The position numbers and the translations under genes were made by a program. Below are positions 52,191-59,592 of a DNA stretch of 64,000 nucleotides, piece after piece (positions within the stretch are counted from its first letter, which is position 1; the number at the start of each line of letters is the position of its first letter). The DNA comes from Granulicella sapmiensis. Its GTDB lineage: Bacteria; Acidobacteriota; Terriglobia; Terriglobales; Acidobacteriaceae. The stretch lies in the NCBI GenBank assembly GCA_026225395.1, contig JAMFSR010000001.1, positions 1-64,000 of the forward strand, read 5' to 3'. The notes under the pieces are model-generated. The model was given only the letters and a program-made list of their open reading frames with translations, was not told the DNA's origin and did not search any database.

Positions 52191-52222
52191 GGGTGGCTCC
52201 AAACCTGCTAAAATAGAGGTCT

Positions 52223-53821
52223 GTGAGCTTGTCACCTACCCTCGACGCCACAGCCTCCGAGACTTTTCTTAAGGAACCCCACCGGCCTACGGTTGGCTTT
52301 GTCTCGCTTGGCTGTCCCAAGAACCTCGTTGACTCCGAGGTGATGATGGGATTGCTGCATCGCGGCGGGGCGCAGCTGACGCCGAAGGCCGAGGATGCCG
52401 AGATCCTGGTGGTGAATACGTGCTCGTTTATTGACTCGGCCAAGCAGGAGTCGGTGGATACGATCCTGGAGATGGTGCAGCACAAGATCGGCCATGGCGG
52501 TAAGGCGCAGCGGCTGATCGTTGCCGGGTGTTTGGTGGAGCGGTATCGCGACGAGATTATGAAGAATATTCCGGAGGTCGACGCGGTCGTCGGCACCGGA
52601 GAGCTTGAGGCGATTTTGGAGGCTGCTGGGCTTTCGAAGCCAGCGATGGCTTCTGATAGTCCGTTTGCGATTTTGACTACGGCTCAGATTGAGCGGCATG
52701 CTTCGAGTGTGAATCAGCACTCGCGGCCGGATTCGCACTCTTCGCAGATTGAGCATGAGACGGGGTCAAGGCCGGAGGGTGATGCTCGCGAGGCTGCGGG
52801 GCGGTTTTCGCGAGAGGCGTGGGATGGCGCGACGATGGCGCTGCCGAACTATTTGTACTCGGATGAGACGCCACGGATTCTGACTACGCCGCGGGCTTCG
52901 GCTTACATCAAGATCGCTGAGGGATGTGATCATCCCTGCAGCTTCTGCATTATTCCGCAGTTGCGGGGCAAGTTCCGGTCGCGGCCGTTGGCTAGCATTG
53001 TGGCTGAGGCAAAGTCGCTGATTGCGCAAGGCGTGCGCGAGATTACGCTGATTGGGCAAGATACAACCTGCTATGGCGAGGACTTGCCGAAGGATGCGGT
53101 GACGGGCAAGCGGCCGGAGCTGGCGGACTTGCTGGATGCGCTGGCGCCGCTTGAGGGGTTGAAGTGGCTGCGGTTTTTGTATGCGTATCCGAACAAGGTT
53201 ACGACGCGGCTGCTGGAAGCGATTGCGAAGCATGAGACGGTGGCGAAGTATCTGGATGTGCCGTTGCAGCATGCGAGTGCGAATGTGTTGCGGCGGATGA
53301 AGCGGGGCGGGAGCGCTGATCGGTTTTTGCAGATCATCGAGAAGGCGCGGTCGATTGTGCCAGGGCTGGTGTTGCGGACTTCGTTCATCGTTGGGTTTCC
53401 GGGAGAGACGGAGGCGGACTTCGAGGAGCTTTGCGCGTTTATCCAGGCGGCTAAGATCGATTGGCTGGGCGTGTTCAGCTACTCGGATGAAGAAGGTGCG
53501 GGCGCGTTTGAGCTGGACCAGAAGGTGCCGAAGCGGACGATTGAGGCTCGGCGGCGGAAGCTGATGCGGCTGCAGAACAAGATCAGCACGAAGGCTCGCA
53601 AGGCGTGGGTTGGGCGCGAGCTGGATATTCTGGTCGAGGGTGAGAGCGAAGAGACGGAGCTGCTTTGGCAGGGACGGTCGCTGGACCAGGCGCCGGAGAT
53701 CGATGGCAAGGTGCTGATCAATGACTTTGGGCCGCATGACGTGCTGGTGCCGGGAACGTTCTATCGGGCGGAGATTACCGAGAGCCATGACTATGATGTG
53801 GTGGCTCGGATCATTGAATAA
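52223..53821 (+). CDS. rimO: Ribosomal protein S12 methylthiotransferase RimO
   Basis: A radical SAM enzyme that adds a methylthio group to an Asp of ribosomal protein S12. The N-terminal MTTase domain holds three cluster Cys (VSLGCPKNLVDSE, VVNTCSFIDSAKQES, IVAGCLVERY). The radical SAM CxxxCxxC is EGCDHPCSFCIIPQ, and a TRAM domain ends the protein (DILVEGESEETELLWQGR). At 532 residues it is longer than usual (about 440) because of a hydrophilic His/Ser-rich insertion (about 140-210) between the first two domains. It starts with GTG after AGAGGTCT. Confidence 0.95.
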   Translation: MSLSPTLDATASETFLKEPHRPTVGFVSLGCPKNLVDSEVMMGLLHRGGAQLTPKAEDAEILVVNTCSFIDSAKQESVDTILEMVQHKIGHGGKAQRLIVAGCLVERYRDEIMKNIPEVDAVVGTGELEAILEAAGLSKPAMASDSPFAILTTAQIERHASSVNQHSRPDSHSSQIEHETGSRPEGDAREAAGRFSREAWDGATMALPNYLYSDETPRILTTPRASAYIKIAEGCDHPCSFCIIPQLRGKFRSRPLASIVAEAKSLIAQGVREITLIGQDTTCYGEDLPKDAVTGKRPELADLLDALAPLEGLKWLRFLYAYPNKVTTRLLEAIAKHETVAKYLDVPLQHASANVLRRMKRGGSADRFLQIIEKARSIVPGLVLRTSFIVGFPGETEADFEELCAFIQAAKIDWLGVFSYSDEEGAGAFELDQKVPKRTIEARRRKLMRLQNKISTKARKAWVGRELDILVEGESEETELLWQGRSLDQAPEIDGKVLINDFGPHDVLVPGTFYRAEITESHDYDVVARIIE

Positions 53822-53840
53822 ATTTTCCCGTTCTGGCATG

Positions 53841-53862
53841 ATGTAACTATTTTTAGTTACAT
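53841..53862. promoter_or_regulatory. Palindrome upstream of hicAB, probable HicB operator
   Basis: ATGTAACTA and TAGTTACAT form a perfect 9-bp inverted repeat around TTTT, 57 bp before the hicA start. HicB-type antitoxins with a C-terminal ribbon-helix-helix domain commonly repress their own operon through such sites. The A/T-rich centre may overlap the promoter. Confidence 0.6.
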
Positions 53863-53918
53863 GTGTGCACCCCTGACGCACAGAGTGACGCAAACTCGTT
53901 GCAGTAGGGGTGATAGGA

Positions 53919-54170
53919 ATGTCCAAACACGACAGGCTGATTCGTCGTCTTCCGTCGAAGCCAAAGGATTTCACCTGGTCTGAACTGGTTTCTCTTATGC
54001 TCGCATTTGGCTTCGACATGGAGAAATCGTCAGGATCGGGCAGGAAGTTCATCCAGAAAGAGACCGAAGCCGTTCTCTTCATCCACGAACCTCACCCGTC
54101 GAAGGTGCTAAAACCCTATCAGGTTCGCGATGCTGTCACTCTTCTTGAAAGAGAGGGATTCATAAAATGA
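53919..54170 (+). CDS. hicA: HicA-family toxin, variant active site
   Basis: An 83-residue protein with a double-stranded-RNA-binding-like fold of the HicA mRNA interferase family. The order LVSLMLAFGFDMEKSSGSGRKF, then HEPHPSKVLKPYQVRDAV (each quoted in part) matches the family. The His normally found in the GSHHxF motif is replaced: the segment reads GSGRKF. His residues are present later in FIHEPHPS. ATG 53919 is preferred over GTG 53910. It overlaps hicB by 4 bp (ATGA). Whether it is an active RNase is uncertain. Confidence 0.83.
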   Translation: MSKHDRLIRRLPSKPKDFTWSELVSLMLAFGFDMEKSSGSGRKFIQKETEAVLFIHEPHPSKVLKPYQVRDAVTLLEREGFIK

Positions 54171-54508
54171 GCACGACACTCCAACATCACGGCTACGATG
54201 GATCGGTTGAGTACAGCGCGGAAGACAAGATGCTGCACGGACGCGTCGTTGGCATCCGCGACATGATCAGTTTTGGCGGCAAGAGCGTACGCGAACTTGA
54301 GAAGAACTTTCGTGATGCAGTGGATGAATACCTTGAGTTCTGCAAGAAGCAGGGGAAGACACCCAATAAACCTTTCAAGGGGAGTCTGAGCGTTAGGCTT
54401 CGCGACGGTCTCCACACGAAGGCGGCTATCTTCGCCGAGAAGAACGACGTGAAGATCAATACCGTCATCAATGATGCGCTCGATGAATATCTGGCCAAAT
54501 CGGCCTGA
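54167..54508 (+). CDS. hicB: HicB-family antitoxin
   Basis: A 113-residue antitoxin. The N-terminal partial RNase H-like fold is visible in YDGSVEYSAEDKMLHGRVVG and FGGKSVRELEKNFRDAVDEY. The C-terminal part (GSLSVRLRDGLHTKAAIFAE, NTVINDALDEYL) looks like a ribbon-helix-helix DNA-binding domain. It neutralises HicA and probably represses the operon by binding the palindrome at 53841. Its ATG overlaps the hicA stop. Confidence 0.9.
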   Translation: MSTTLQHHGYDGSVEYSAEDKMLHGRVVGIRDMISFGGKSVRELEKNFRDAVDEYLEFCKKQGKTPNKPFKGSLSVRLRDGLHTKAAIFAEKNDVKINTVINDALDEYLAKSA

Positions 54509-54522
54509 TTTGGAACACGACC

Positions 54523-54744
54523 ATGACCAAAATATTGAAGTGTCCTATTTGTAAGAAGGCTGTTCCGCTGGATGACCCGAATATGCCGTTTTGTTCGGAT
54601 CGTTGCCGGACGATTGATCTGGGTAAGTGGGCGAGTGGGGATTACAAGATTTCTTCGCCGATTCTTGATCCGGATTTGCTGGAGGAGTTGGAGCATGCGG
54701 AGCAGCAGCGGCATCCGGTGGATGAGACGAAGTGGAAGAATTAG
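54523..54744 (+). CDS. yacG: Zinc-binding DNA gyrase inhibitor YacG
   Basis: A 73-residue protein with a zinc finger of two Cys pairs: LKCPICKKAV and PFCSDRCRTIDLGKWASG. The second is the typical YacG signature. The acidic C-terminal tail (DPDLLEELEHAEQQ) is also usual. In E. coli YacG binds GyrB and inhibits DNA binding by gyrase. It lies 14 bp after hicB and may be transcribed with it. Confidence 0.9.
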   Translation: MTKILKCPICKKAVPLDDPNMPFCSDRCRTIDLGKWASGDYKISSPILDPDLLEELEHAEQQRHPVDETKWKN

Positions 54745-54748
54745 GGCG

Positions 54749-54826
54749 TCCCGGGGGCTAAAGCCCAATTTAGGGGCAGGTTAGTTGTCCGGGCTGAAGC
54801 CCGGACCTATCTCAGAAGCAAAGGCT
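54749..54826 (+). repeat. REP-like double palindrome
   Basis: CCGGGGGCTAAAGCCC and GTCCGGGCTGAAGCCCGGAC are separated by about 25 nt and followed by CTATCTCAGAAGCAAAGG, a diverged version of the CTAATCC end. Confidence 0.7.
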
Positions 54827-54856
54827 AGAATGTTGAACGATTGTGGTGTCCTTTGG

Positions 54857-54996
54857 TGTGTGTGGCGCTACGGGCGGACAGCAGATCCTTCGACTTCGCT
54901 CAGGATGACAAGTTCAAAGGATAGGAGTTCCCTGGGATGTGTGGCGCTACGGCGGACAGCAGGTCCTTCGGCTTCGCTCAGGGTCAGGATGACAAG
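54857..54996 (+). repeat. Tandem pair of 55-60-bp repeats of the CTCAGGATGACA family
   Basis: Two units begin TGTGTGGCGCTACG, continue GCGGACAGCAG, TCCTTCG and CTTCGCTCAG, and end CAGGATGACAAG, with a step of about 80 bp. The second unit has an extra CAGGGT duplication. No gene is visible between 54744 and 55088 apart from these repeats and the terminator at 55042. Confidence 0.75.
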
Positions 54997-55041
54997 GTTG
55001 GAGAGTGATGACGGTTCCTGAAAGTTTTTCGGTGTCATAAA

Positions 55042-55069
55042 GCAAAGGGCCCCGGATGGGGCCCTTTGC
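55042..55069 (-). terminator. Rho-independent terminator of the small secreted protein gene
   Basis: GCAAAGGGCCCC and GGGGCCCTTTGC form a perfect 12-bp stem with a 4-nt loop, 19 bp after the stop codon on the minus strand. It could act in both directions. Confidence 0.88.
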
Positions 55070-55088
55070 GTGTTTTGTGAGCAACGAC

Positions 55089-55421
55089 TTAGGAAGTCGC
55101 GCCGTGCTGCAGGGCGGCGTTGTAGCCGGCTTCGAAGTTGGACAGGTACGCGTCGCGTTCCGGTCCCTTCTTCACCTTGGGGTGCTGGTACAGGAAGCTC
55201 GACTTCGCGTCCAGCTTGCGCTTGGCGGCGGTGTCCAGCTTGGCGGCTTCGATACCGTCGCGGTAGCCGGCCTGTGCCTGCTCCGTACCGGCAGGAGGCG
55301 TGTTCCAGTCCTGGGTGCTGTTCTGTGTCTGGGTATTGCTTTGGGCCAGCGACATCATGGGTACGCTGGTCATCATCGCCACTGCGATCAGTGGTGCTGC
55401 GAAACGTGTTAGCTTGTTCAT
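55089..55421 (-). CDS. Small secreted protein of unknown function
   Basis: From the Met at 55421 (AGAGGGAAT upstream) the protein has 110 residues. It begins with a signal peptide (NKLTRFAAPLIAVAMMTSVPMMSLAQ, quoted in two parts: MNKLTRFAAPLIAVAMM and SVPMMSLAQ). The Gln/Asn/Thr-rich mature start (SNTQTQNSTQDWN) is followed by a helical basic part (AGYRDGIEAAKLDTAAKRKL, then FLYQHPKVKKG and YLSNFEAGYNAAL). Two related segments of the type GYRDGIEAAK and FEAGYNAALQ suggest short helical repeats. The track ORF of 180 residues begins too far upstream. The family is not known to me. Confidence 0.75.
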   Translation of the reverse strand: MNKLTRFAAPLIAVAMMTSVPMMSLAQSNTQTQNSTQDWNTPPAGTEQAQAGYRDGIEAAKLDTAAKRKLDAKSSFLYQHPKVKKGPERDAYLSNFEAGYNAALQHGATS

Positions 55422-55611
55422 ATTCCCTCTGTTACAACATTCGGGCTCAAATCTGGCCCTTACTTTTGCAGGCATTTGTGTGCCCCCAAAACAGACGTAC
55501 TCTAAGCCGGTAAAGATGCACTCGTCAAGCAAGATTGTCCGATTATTGTGCAAATTATTTGACTTTTGAGGTTCCCTTCTGCGGGCTGTCCCGGCCCGGT
55601 AGAATTCCTCT

Positions 55612-56109
55612 ATGCAAGCCCTTGAAAACAAGACGAAATGGGCGTGGTGGGTGGCTACTTTCTTTGGCGCCGGGTACCTGAAACCGGGGCCGGGAACCTA
55701 TGGATCGATCGCCGGAATGCTGCTTTGGTATGCTGCCGCGCATGCGTTTCATCCAACACCGATCCTGCTTTCGTTGGCGACGCTGTTCGTGGCGCTGCTG
55801 CTAACCGATCTTGGGATCCGGGCGTCGACGATTGTGGCGCGGGAGTCGGGGCGGAAAGATCCCGGGTTTGTGGTGATCGATGAAGTTGCCGGGCAGCTGA
55901 TTGCGCTGGTGCTGATGCCCGCCGACTGGAAGCACGCGGCCCTGGCGCTGGTGCTGTTTCGGGTGTTCGACATCTTCAAGCCGTGGCCGATACGGAAGCT
56001 GGAAGCGCTGCCGGAAGGCACGGGGATCATGCTGGACGATATTGCGGCGGGTGCTTTTGCGCTGGTGGTGGGATTTCTGCTTTGCCGGTTTGTGCCGCAG
56101 CTGGGATAA
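55612..56109 (+). CDS. pgpA: Phosphatidylglycerophosphatase A
   Basis: Dephosphorylates phosphatidylglycerol phosphate to phosphatidylglycerol in the inner membrane. The PgpA motifs are visible: FFGAGYLKPGPGTYGSIAG at the N-terminus and DPGFVVIDEVAGQLIAL with the acidic catalytic residues, then FRVFDIFKPWPIRKLE. Hydrophobic helices follow. Length is 165 residues, standard. With plsY and gpsA at 59.6-61.2 kb, fabH and the desaturase, it forms a scattered set of membrane-lipid genes in this window. Confidence 0.94.
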   Translation: MQALENKTKWAWWVATFFGAGYLKPGPGTYGSIAGMLLWYAAAHAFHPTPILLSLATLFVALLLTDLGIRASTIVARESGRKDPGFVVIDEVAGQLIALVLMPADWKHAALALVLFRVFDIFKPWPIRKLEALPEGTGIMLDDIAAGAFALVVGFLLCRFVPQLG

Positions 56110-56136
56110 CGAACGGGGTTTGGATGGCGAGAAGCA

Positions 56137-56212
56137 AAGGCCCGGGGCTAAAGCCCAACTTCTTGGTGAGGTTTATTCGTGGGGCTAAAGCGCCACGCTA
56201 ATCCGAGAGGCA
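56137..56212 (+). repeat. REP-like double palindrome
   Basis: GCCCGGGGCTAAAGCCC, a spacer with TTCTTGGTGAGG, then CGTGGGGCTAAAGCGCCACGCTAATCCGAGAGGCAA. The second palindrome has one mismatch (GCGCC). Confidence 0.75.
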
Positions 56213-56277
56213 ACAATGGGAGTTTTCAGCACCGTCGATGGGAAGCGGGAGATGCTGATCTGCGCTAGGCTGGTGGG

Positions 56278-57339
56278 ATGCAGCTGTTTACCTCTCCTGA
56301 CGCCCCGCACCTTATTTCGTTGCATCCGCGTGCGGCCATACCGGGCGGCACGCTGGAGCTGACCGGGACGCACCTGCTGAAGCACACGCTGGAGAGCCAG
56401 GATCCGCATCTGCCGCATGCGACCTTTGGTGAGACCGAGGCGTCGCTGGATGTTTCGCGAGAGACGCGGGCGCTGGTGAAGGTGCCGAATGGGGCGATTT
56501 CGAGCGACCTGGTGCTGCATCGCGATGGACTAGTTTCGAATATTCTGCATGCCAATGTGGGTGTGCCGATGGCCGAGGAGCTGCATCTGGTTTCAAACCC
56601 TGCCGTGGATAAGGACAATAACCTTTTTGCAATGGTGAGTGGGCCGCGGGGGGAGCGGGTTCCGGTGAGTATTTTTCGGATCGACCGCGATTTGCAGATT
56701 CGGCCGTTTGCGCGGGACCTGCTGAATGTTTCGGCGCTGGCGTTCGATGGCGAGGGGTATTTGTATGCCAGCTCGCGGTCCGAGGGGACGGTGTACCGGA
56801 TTTCTCCGCAGGGGGCGATCAGTACGTTTGCCGAAGGGATGGGGATTGCCACGGGGCTGGCTTTCGATAAGGCTGGGAATCTGTTTGTGGGGGACAGGTC
56901 GGGGACGATCTTTAAGGTGGGTCCTTCGGGATCGAAGGCTTCGGGCGAGGTGTTTGTGTTTGCGACGCTGGAGCCTTCGGTGGCAGCGTATCATTTGGCG
57001 TTTCGGGATGATGGGACGCTGCTGGTGACGGCCCCGACGACGAGCTCGAACCAGAGCATTTATGCGATCGATCCGGATGGAAGTGCGACGGTGTTTTTTC
57101 GCGGGTTGGGGCGGCCGCAGGGGATGGCGCTGGATGTGGATGACAATCTCTACGTGGCGGCGAGTTTGCACGGGCAGCGTGGGATTATCCGGATCGATAC
57201 GGAGCGCAAGGCGGAGTTGATTGTGAGTGGGAATGATCTGGTGGGGATGTGCTTTTTAGAGGATGGATGCGCCGCGCTGGCGACGAATAACACGATCTTT
57301 CATATTGATCTGGGGATTGAGGGGCGGGGGTTGGTTTAG
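56278..57339 (+). CDS. IPT/TIG plus NHL/SMP-30-like beta-propeller protein
   Basis: A 353-residue protein without a signal peptide. Residues 10-100 resemble an IPT/TIG Ig-like domain (SLHPRAAIPGGTLELTGTHL; RALVKVPNGAISSDLVLHRDG, in part). From about 105 it is a six-bladed propeller with blades such as VSALAFDGEGYLYASSRSEGTVYRI, ATGLAFDKAGNLFVGDRSG and PQGMALDVDDNLYVAAS (parts quoted). This fold is shared by SMP-30/gluconolactonase and NHL proteins; the metal-binding residues of SMP-30 cannot be assigned with confidence. The enzymatic role is uncertain. It starts after GGTGGG. Confidence 0.75.
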   Translation: MQLFTSPDAPHLISLHPRAAIPGGTLELTGTHLLKHTLESQDPHLPHATFGETEASLDVSRETRALVKVPNGAISSDLVLHRDGLVSNILHANVGVPMAEELHLVSNPAVDKDNNLFAMVSGPRGERVPVSIFRIDRDLQIRPFARDLLNVSALAFDGEGYLYASSRSEGTVYRISPQGAISTFAEGMGIATGLAFDKAGNLFVGDRSGTIFKVGPSGSKASGEVFVFATLEPSVAAYHLAFRDDGTLLVTAPTTSSNQSIYAIDPDGSATVFFRGLGRPQGMALDVDDNLYVAASLHGQRGIIRIDTERKAELIVSGNDLVGMCFLEDGCAALATNNTIFHIDLGIEGRGLV

Positions 57340-57367
57340 GGTAGGTTGCCAGTTCATGGGCCGGGAA

Positions 57368-57438
57368 AGCCCCGGGCTAAAGCCCTCCTTTTTGGTGAAC
57401 CCGGAACAGGGGCCTGAAGGCCCCTTCTAATCCGGCAG
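57368..57438 (+). repeat. REP-like double palindrome at the 3' end of the RAYT gene
   Basis: CCCGGGCTAAAGCCC, a spacer with TTTTTGGTGAACCC, then AGGGGCCTGAAGGCCCCT followed by TCTAATCCGGCAGGA. It overlaps the stop region of the transposase gene, with a matching element on the gene's other side at 57977. Confidence 0.8.
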
Positions 57439-57960
57439 GACGAGAGGCTGTGGCAGGACGAGAGGCTGTGGCAGGACGGGAAGCTGTGGCAGCGCGGTAA
57501 GCTGTGGCGGCGCGGTAAGCCACGAAGGCCTGGGGTCTATCAACTTGTTGCGACCGCAAGAGCTATAGGGATATTCGGCGGCGGTCGCAACCATGCGTGC
57601 CCTGACGGGATTGTCTTCGACGTATCGCAGGAATGAGTCGAACTGAGCCCGATCAACAACTCGTCGATTGTCGTAGCCGCGCTCCCAAACGTCCATTTTG
57701 CTTTTCAGACGAAAGGAAAAGCCGCCTTTTATGAACTGGGCGGCCTTTTCAAGAGAGACATCGGGAGCGGGTGTAAGCAGGAGGTGGACGTGATCGGGCA
57801 TGATGACGAAGGCGTGCAGTTCGAAGCGGCCTTTGGCTCGGTTTTCCTGCAAGGTTGTGAGAAACAGTTCGGCAGTTGCGGTGACCTGAAAGAACCGACG
57901 ACGTTGCGCGGTGACGGCGGTAAGCAGGTAGGTTCTCAGTTCCTGCGGAGCAAGTTTCAT
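57427..57960 (-). CDS. REP-associated tyrosine transposase (RAYT, Y1_Tnp family)
   Basis: A 177-residue single-strand transposase of the HUH/Y1 superfamily. The HUH motif is IMPDHVHLLLTP and the catalytic Tyr lies in FLRYVEDNPVRARMV; WERGYDNRRV is also typical of this branch. The start at 57960 gives MKLAPQELRTYLLTAV, whereas the 237-residue track ORF reads through a REP element. Both flanks carry REP-like palindromes of the family scattered in the window, the standard RAYT arrangement. The C-terminus (about 150-177) is a Leu/Pro/Gln repeat encoded by 18-bp tandem DNA repeats and is probably not part of the enzyme core. Confidence 0.9.
   Translation of the reverse strand: MKLAPQELRTYLLTAVTAQRRRFFQVTATAELFLTTLQENRAKGRFELHAFVIMPDHVHLLLTPAPDVSLEKAAQFIKGGFSFRLKSKMDVWERGYDNRRVVDRAQFDSFLRYVEDNPVRARMVATAAEYPYSSCGRNKLIDPRPSWLTAPPQLTALPQLPVLPQPLVLPQPLVLPD
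57435..57525. repeat. 18-bp tandem repeat in the 3' end of the RAYT gene
   Basis: GGCAGGACGAGAGGCTGT occurs twice exactly, then GGCAGGACGGGAAGCTGT, GGCAGCGCGGTAAGCTGT and a partial GGCGGCGCGGTAAGCC. On the minus strand this encodes the repeated PQPLVL-type hexapeptide tail of the transposase. Confidence 0.85.
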
Positions 57961-57976
57961 GCGGCCAGCATACAAG

Positions 57977-58050
57977 AACCCGAGGCTAAAGCCTCTTCCC
58001 AAATTGGCACTTTCCAGCGGGCTAAAGCCCGCTGCTAATCCGGGAAGGCA
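57977..58050 (+). repeat. REP-like double palindrome upstream of the RAYT gene
   Basis: CCGAGGCTAAAGCCTC, a spacer, then AGCGGGCTAAAGCCCGCT followed by GCTAATCCGGGAAGGCA. With 57368 it brackets the transposase gene. Confidence 0.8.
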
Positions 58051-58152
58051 AATGAAGGCTGTTGCAGTCCGAATGGCGCGGACGCGATGATTTGTTCTTG
58101 GCAGGATTCGCACCCGGGGGCGTAAAGCTGCATCTATCATTCAGCTAGAACA

Positions 58153-59406
58153 ATGATCGCTGAAATTATCGCTATCGGGTCCGAGATGCTTACGCCGCAT
58201 CGTCAGGACACTAATTCGCTTTATCTCACGCAGGGTCTTAATGACCTGGGCGTTTCTGTCGCGTTCAAGACGATTGTTGGGGATAACCGGCAGCATCTTG
58301 TGGATGCGATACGGATTGCGCTGGGGCGTGCTGATATTTTGATTTGCTCCGGTGGGCTGGGGCCGACTGAGGATGACCTTACGCGAGAGTGTACGGCGGA
58401 GGCGCTGGGGCTGGAGCTGCATACTGATCCGACGACGCTGCTGACGCTGCAGCAGCGGTTTGTGGCGCGGCGGATGGCGATGCCATCGAACAACGCCAAA
58501 CAGGCGGAGCTGCTGGATGGGGCTACGCTGCTGCCGAATCCTAACGGAAGTGCGCCGGGGCAGATGTTGGATACGACGGTTGAGTCGCACCGGAAGATTG
58601 TAGTGCTTTTGCCGGGGCCACCGAAGGAGTTGAAGCCGCTGTTCGACGAGGCGGTGAAGCCGCGGCTGGCGGATACCCTGCCGCCGCGGGCGATGGCGAA
58701 GAGGCTGCTACGGATGGCGCTGATTCCGGAGTCACAGGTGGATGCGCGGACGGCGCCGATTTATCAGAAGTTCACGGATGTGGAGACGACGATCCTGGCT
58801 GGGTCGGGGGAGATTCAGCTGCATTTCATCTGCACCAAGCCAACGCTAGAAGAAGCGCAGGCGCGGGTGGATGCGGTGACGGAGTTGGTGGAGCATGAGA
58901 TGGGCGACGATATTTTCTCGTCGCATGGGGAGTCGCTTGAGGAGATTGTGATCCTGATGTTGGGACTGCATAACCAGACGCTTTCGGTGGCGGAGAGCTG
59001 TACGGGTGGGCTGCTGTCGGAGAGGTTGACGCGGGTGCCGAACTCGAGCCGTAGCTTTTATGGCGGGGTGGTGGTCTATACGAATGGCGTGAAGACGGCG
59101 TTGACGCATGTGCCGGTGGAGTTGATCGAAAAGCATGGCGCGGTTTCGGAGGAAGTGGCACGGGCCCTGGCGGAGGGCGTTCGTGTGGCTGCGGGGACAA
59201 CACTTGGAATGAGCATTACGGGCATCGCGGGGCCTACGCTGATGGGTGGAGCGGACGCGGGCAAGCCGGTGGGGTTGGTGTATGTGGGGCTGGCGGACGG
59301 CGAGGATACGCAGGTGAAGCAGGTGCAGATTCCGGGTGACCGCGAGCGGGTGCGGCTGTGGGCTACGCAGCATGCGTTTGAGTTGCTGCGGCGACGTTTA
59401 CAGTAA
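58153..59406 (+). CDS. cinA: CinA-family protein (competence/damage-inducible, nicotinamide-nucleotide amidase)
   Basis: A two-domain protein of 417 residues. The N-terminal MoaB/MogA-like COG1058 domain (MIAEIIAIGSEML; ICSGGLGPTEDDLTRE) is associated with ADP-ribose pyrophosphatase activity. The C-terminal amidase domain (VAESCTGGLLSERL; SRSFYGGVVVYTNGVK; SITGIAGP) deamidates nicotinamide mononucleotide to recycle NAD. Both are complete. In some bacteria it is co-regulated with competence genes; dprA is 19 kb away. Confidence 0.95.
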   Translation: MIAEIIAIGSEMLTPHRQDTNSLYLTQGLNDLGVSVAFKTIVGDNRQHLVDAIRIALGRADILICSGGLGPTEDDLTRECTAEALGLELHTDPTTLLTLQQRFVARRMAMPSNNAKQAELLDGATLLPNPNGSAPGQMLDTTVESHRKIVVLLPGPPKELKPLFDEAVKPRLADTLPPRAMAKRLLRMALIPESQVDARTAPIYQKFTDVETTILAGSGEIQLHFICTKPTLEEAQARVDAVTELVEHEMGDDIFSSHGESLEEIVILMLGLHNQTLSVAESCTGGLLSERLTRVPNSSRSFYGGVVVYTNGVKTALTHVPVELIEKHGAVSEEVARALAEGVRVAAGTTLGMSITGIAGPTLMGGADAGKPVGLVYVGLADGEDTQVKQVQIPGDRERVRLWATQHAFELLRRRLQ

Positions 59407-59446
59407 CCAGTGTCCGACGAATCGATTTGTTAGCCAAACCAAGAAG

Positions 59447-59524
59447 AAGGCCCGGGGTTAAAGCCCTGTATTTTATGGGCACCTAGATGTCCGGGCTAAA
59501 GCCCGGACCTAATCCCAAAGGCAA
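59447..59524 (+). repeat. REP-like double palindrome
   Basis: GGCCCGGGGTTAAAGCCC, a spacer of about 25 nt, then GTCCGGGCTAAAGCCCGGACCTAATCCCAAAGGCAAAGG. It lies between cinA and plsY. Confidence 0.78.
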
Positions 59525-59592
59525 AGGCGATCCCTCTCCGATCCGGAACACGCTGACTAACCCACACGACTGCTTGATACACTCAGCGTCAG

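Noticed and set aside
52766-54082. 438-residue minus-strand ORF
   Set aside because: Antisense to rimO and hicA; basic, low-complexity translation.
54785-55021. 78-residue ORF
   Set aside because: Consists of translated dispersed repeats (CTCAGGATGACA family); no ribosome binding site.
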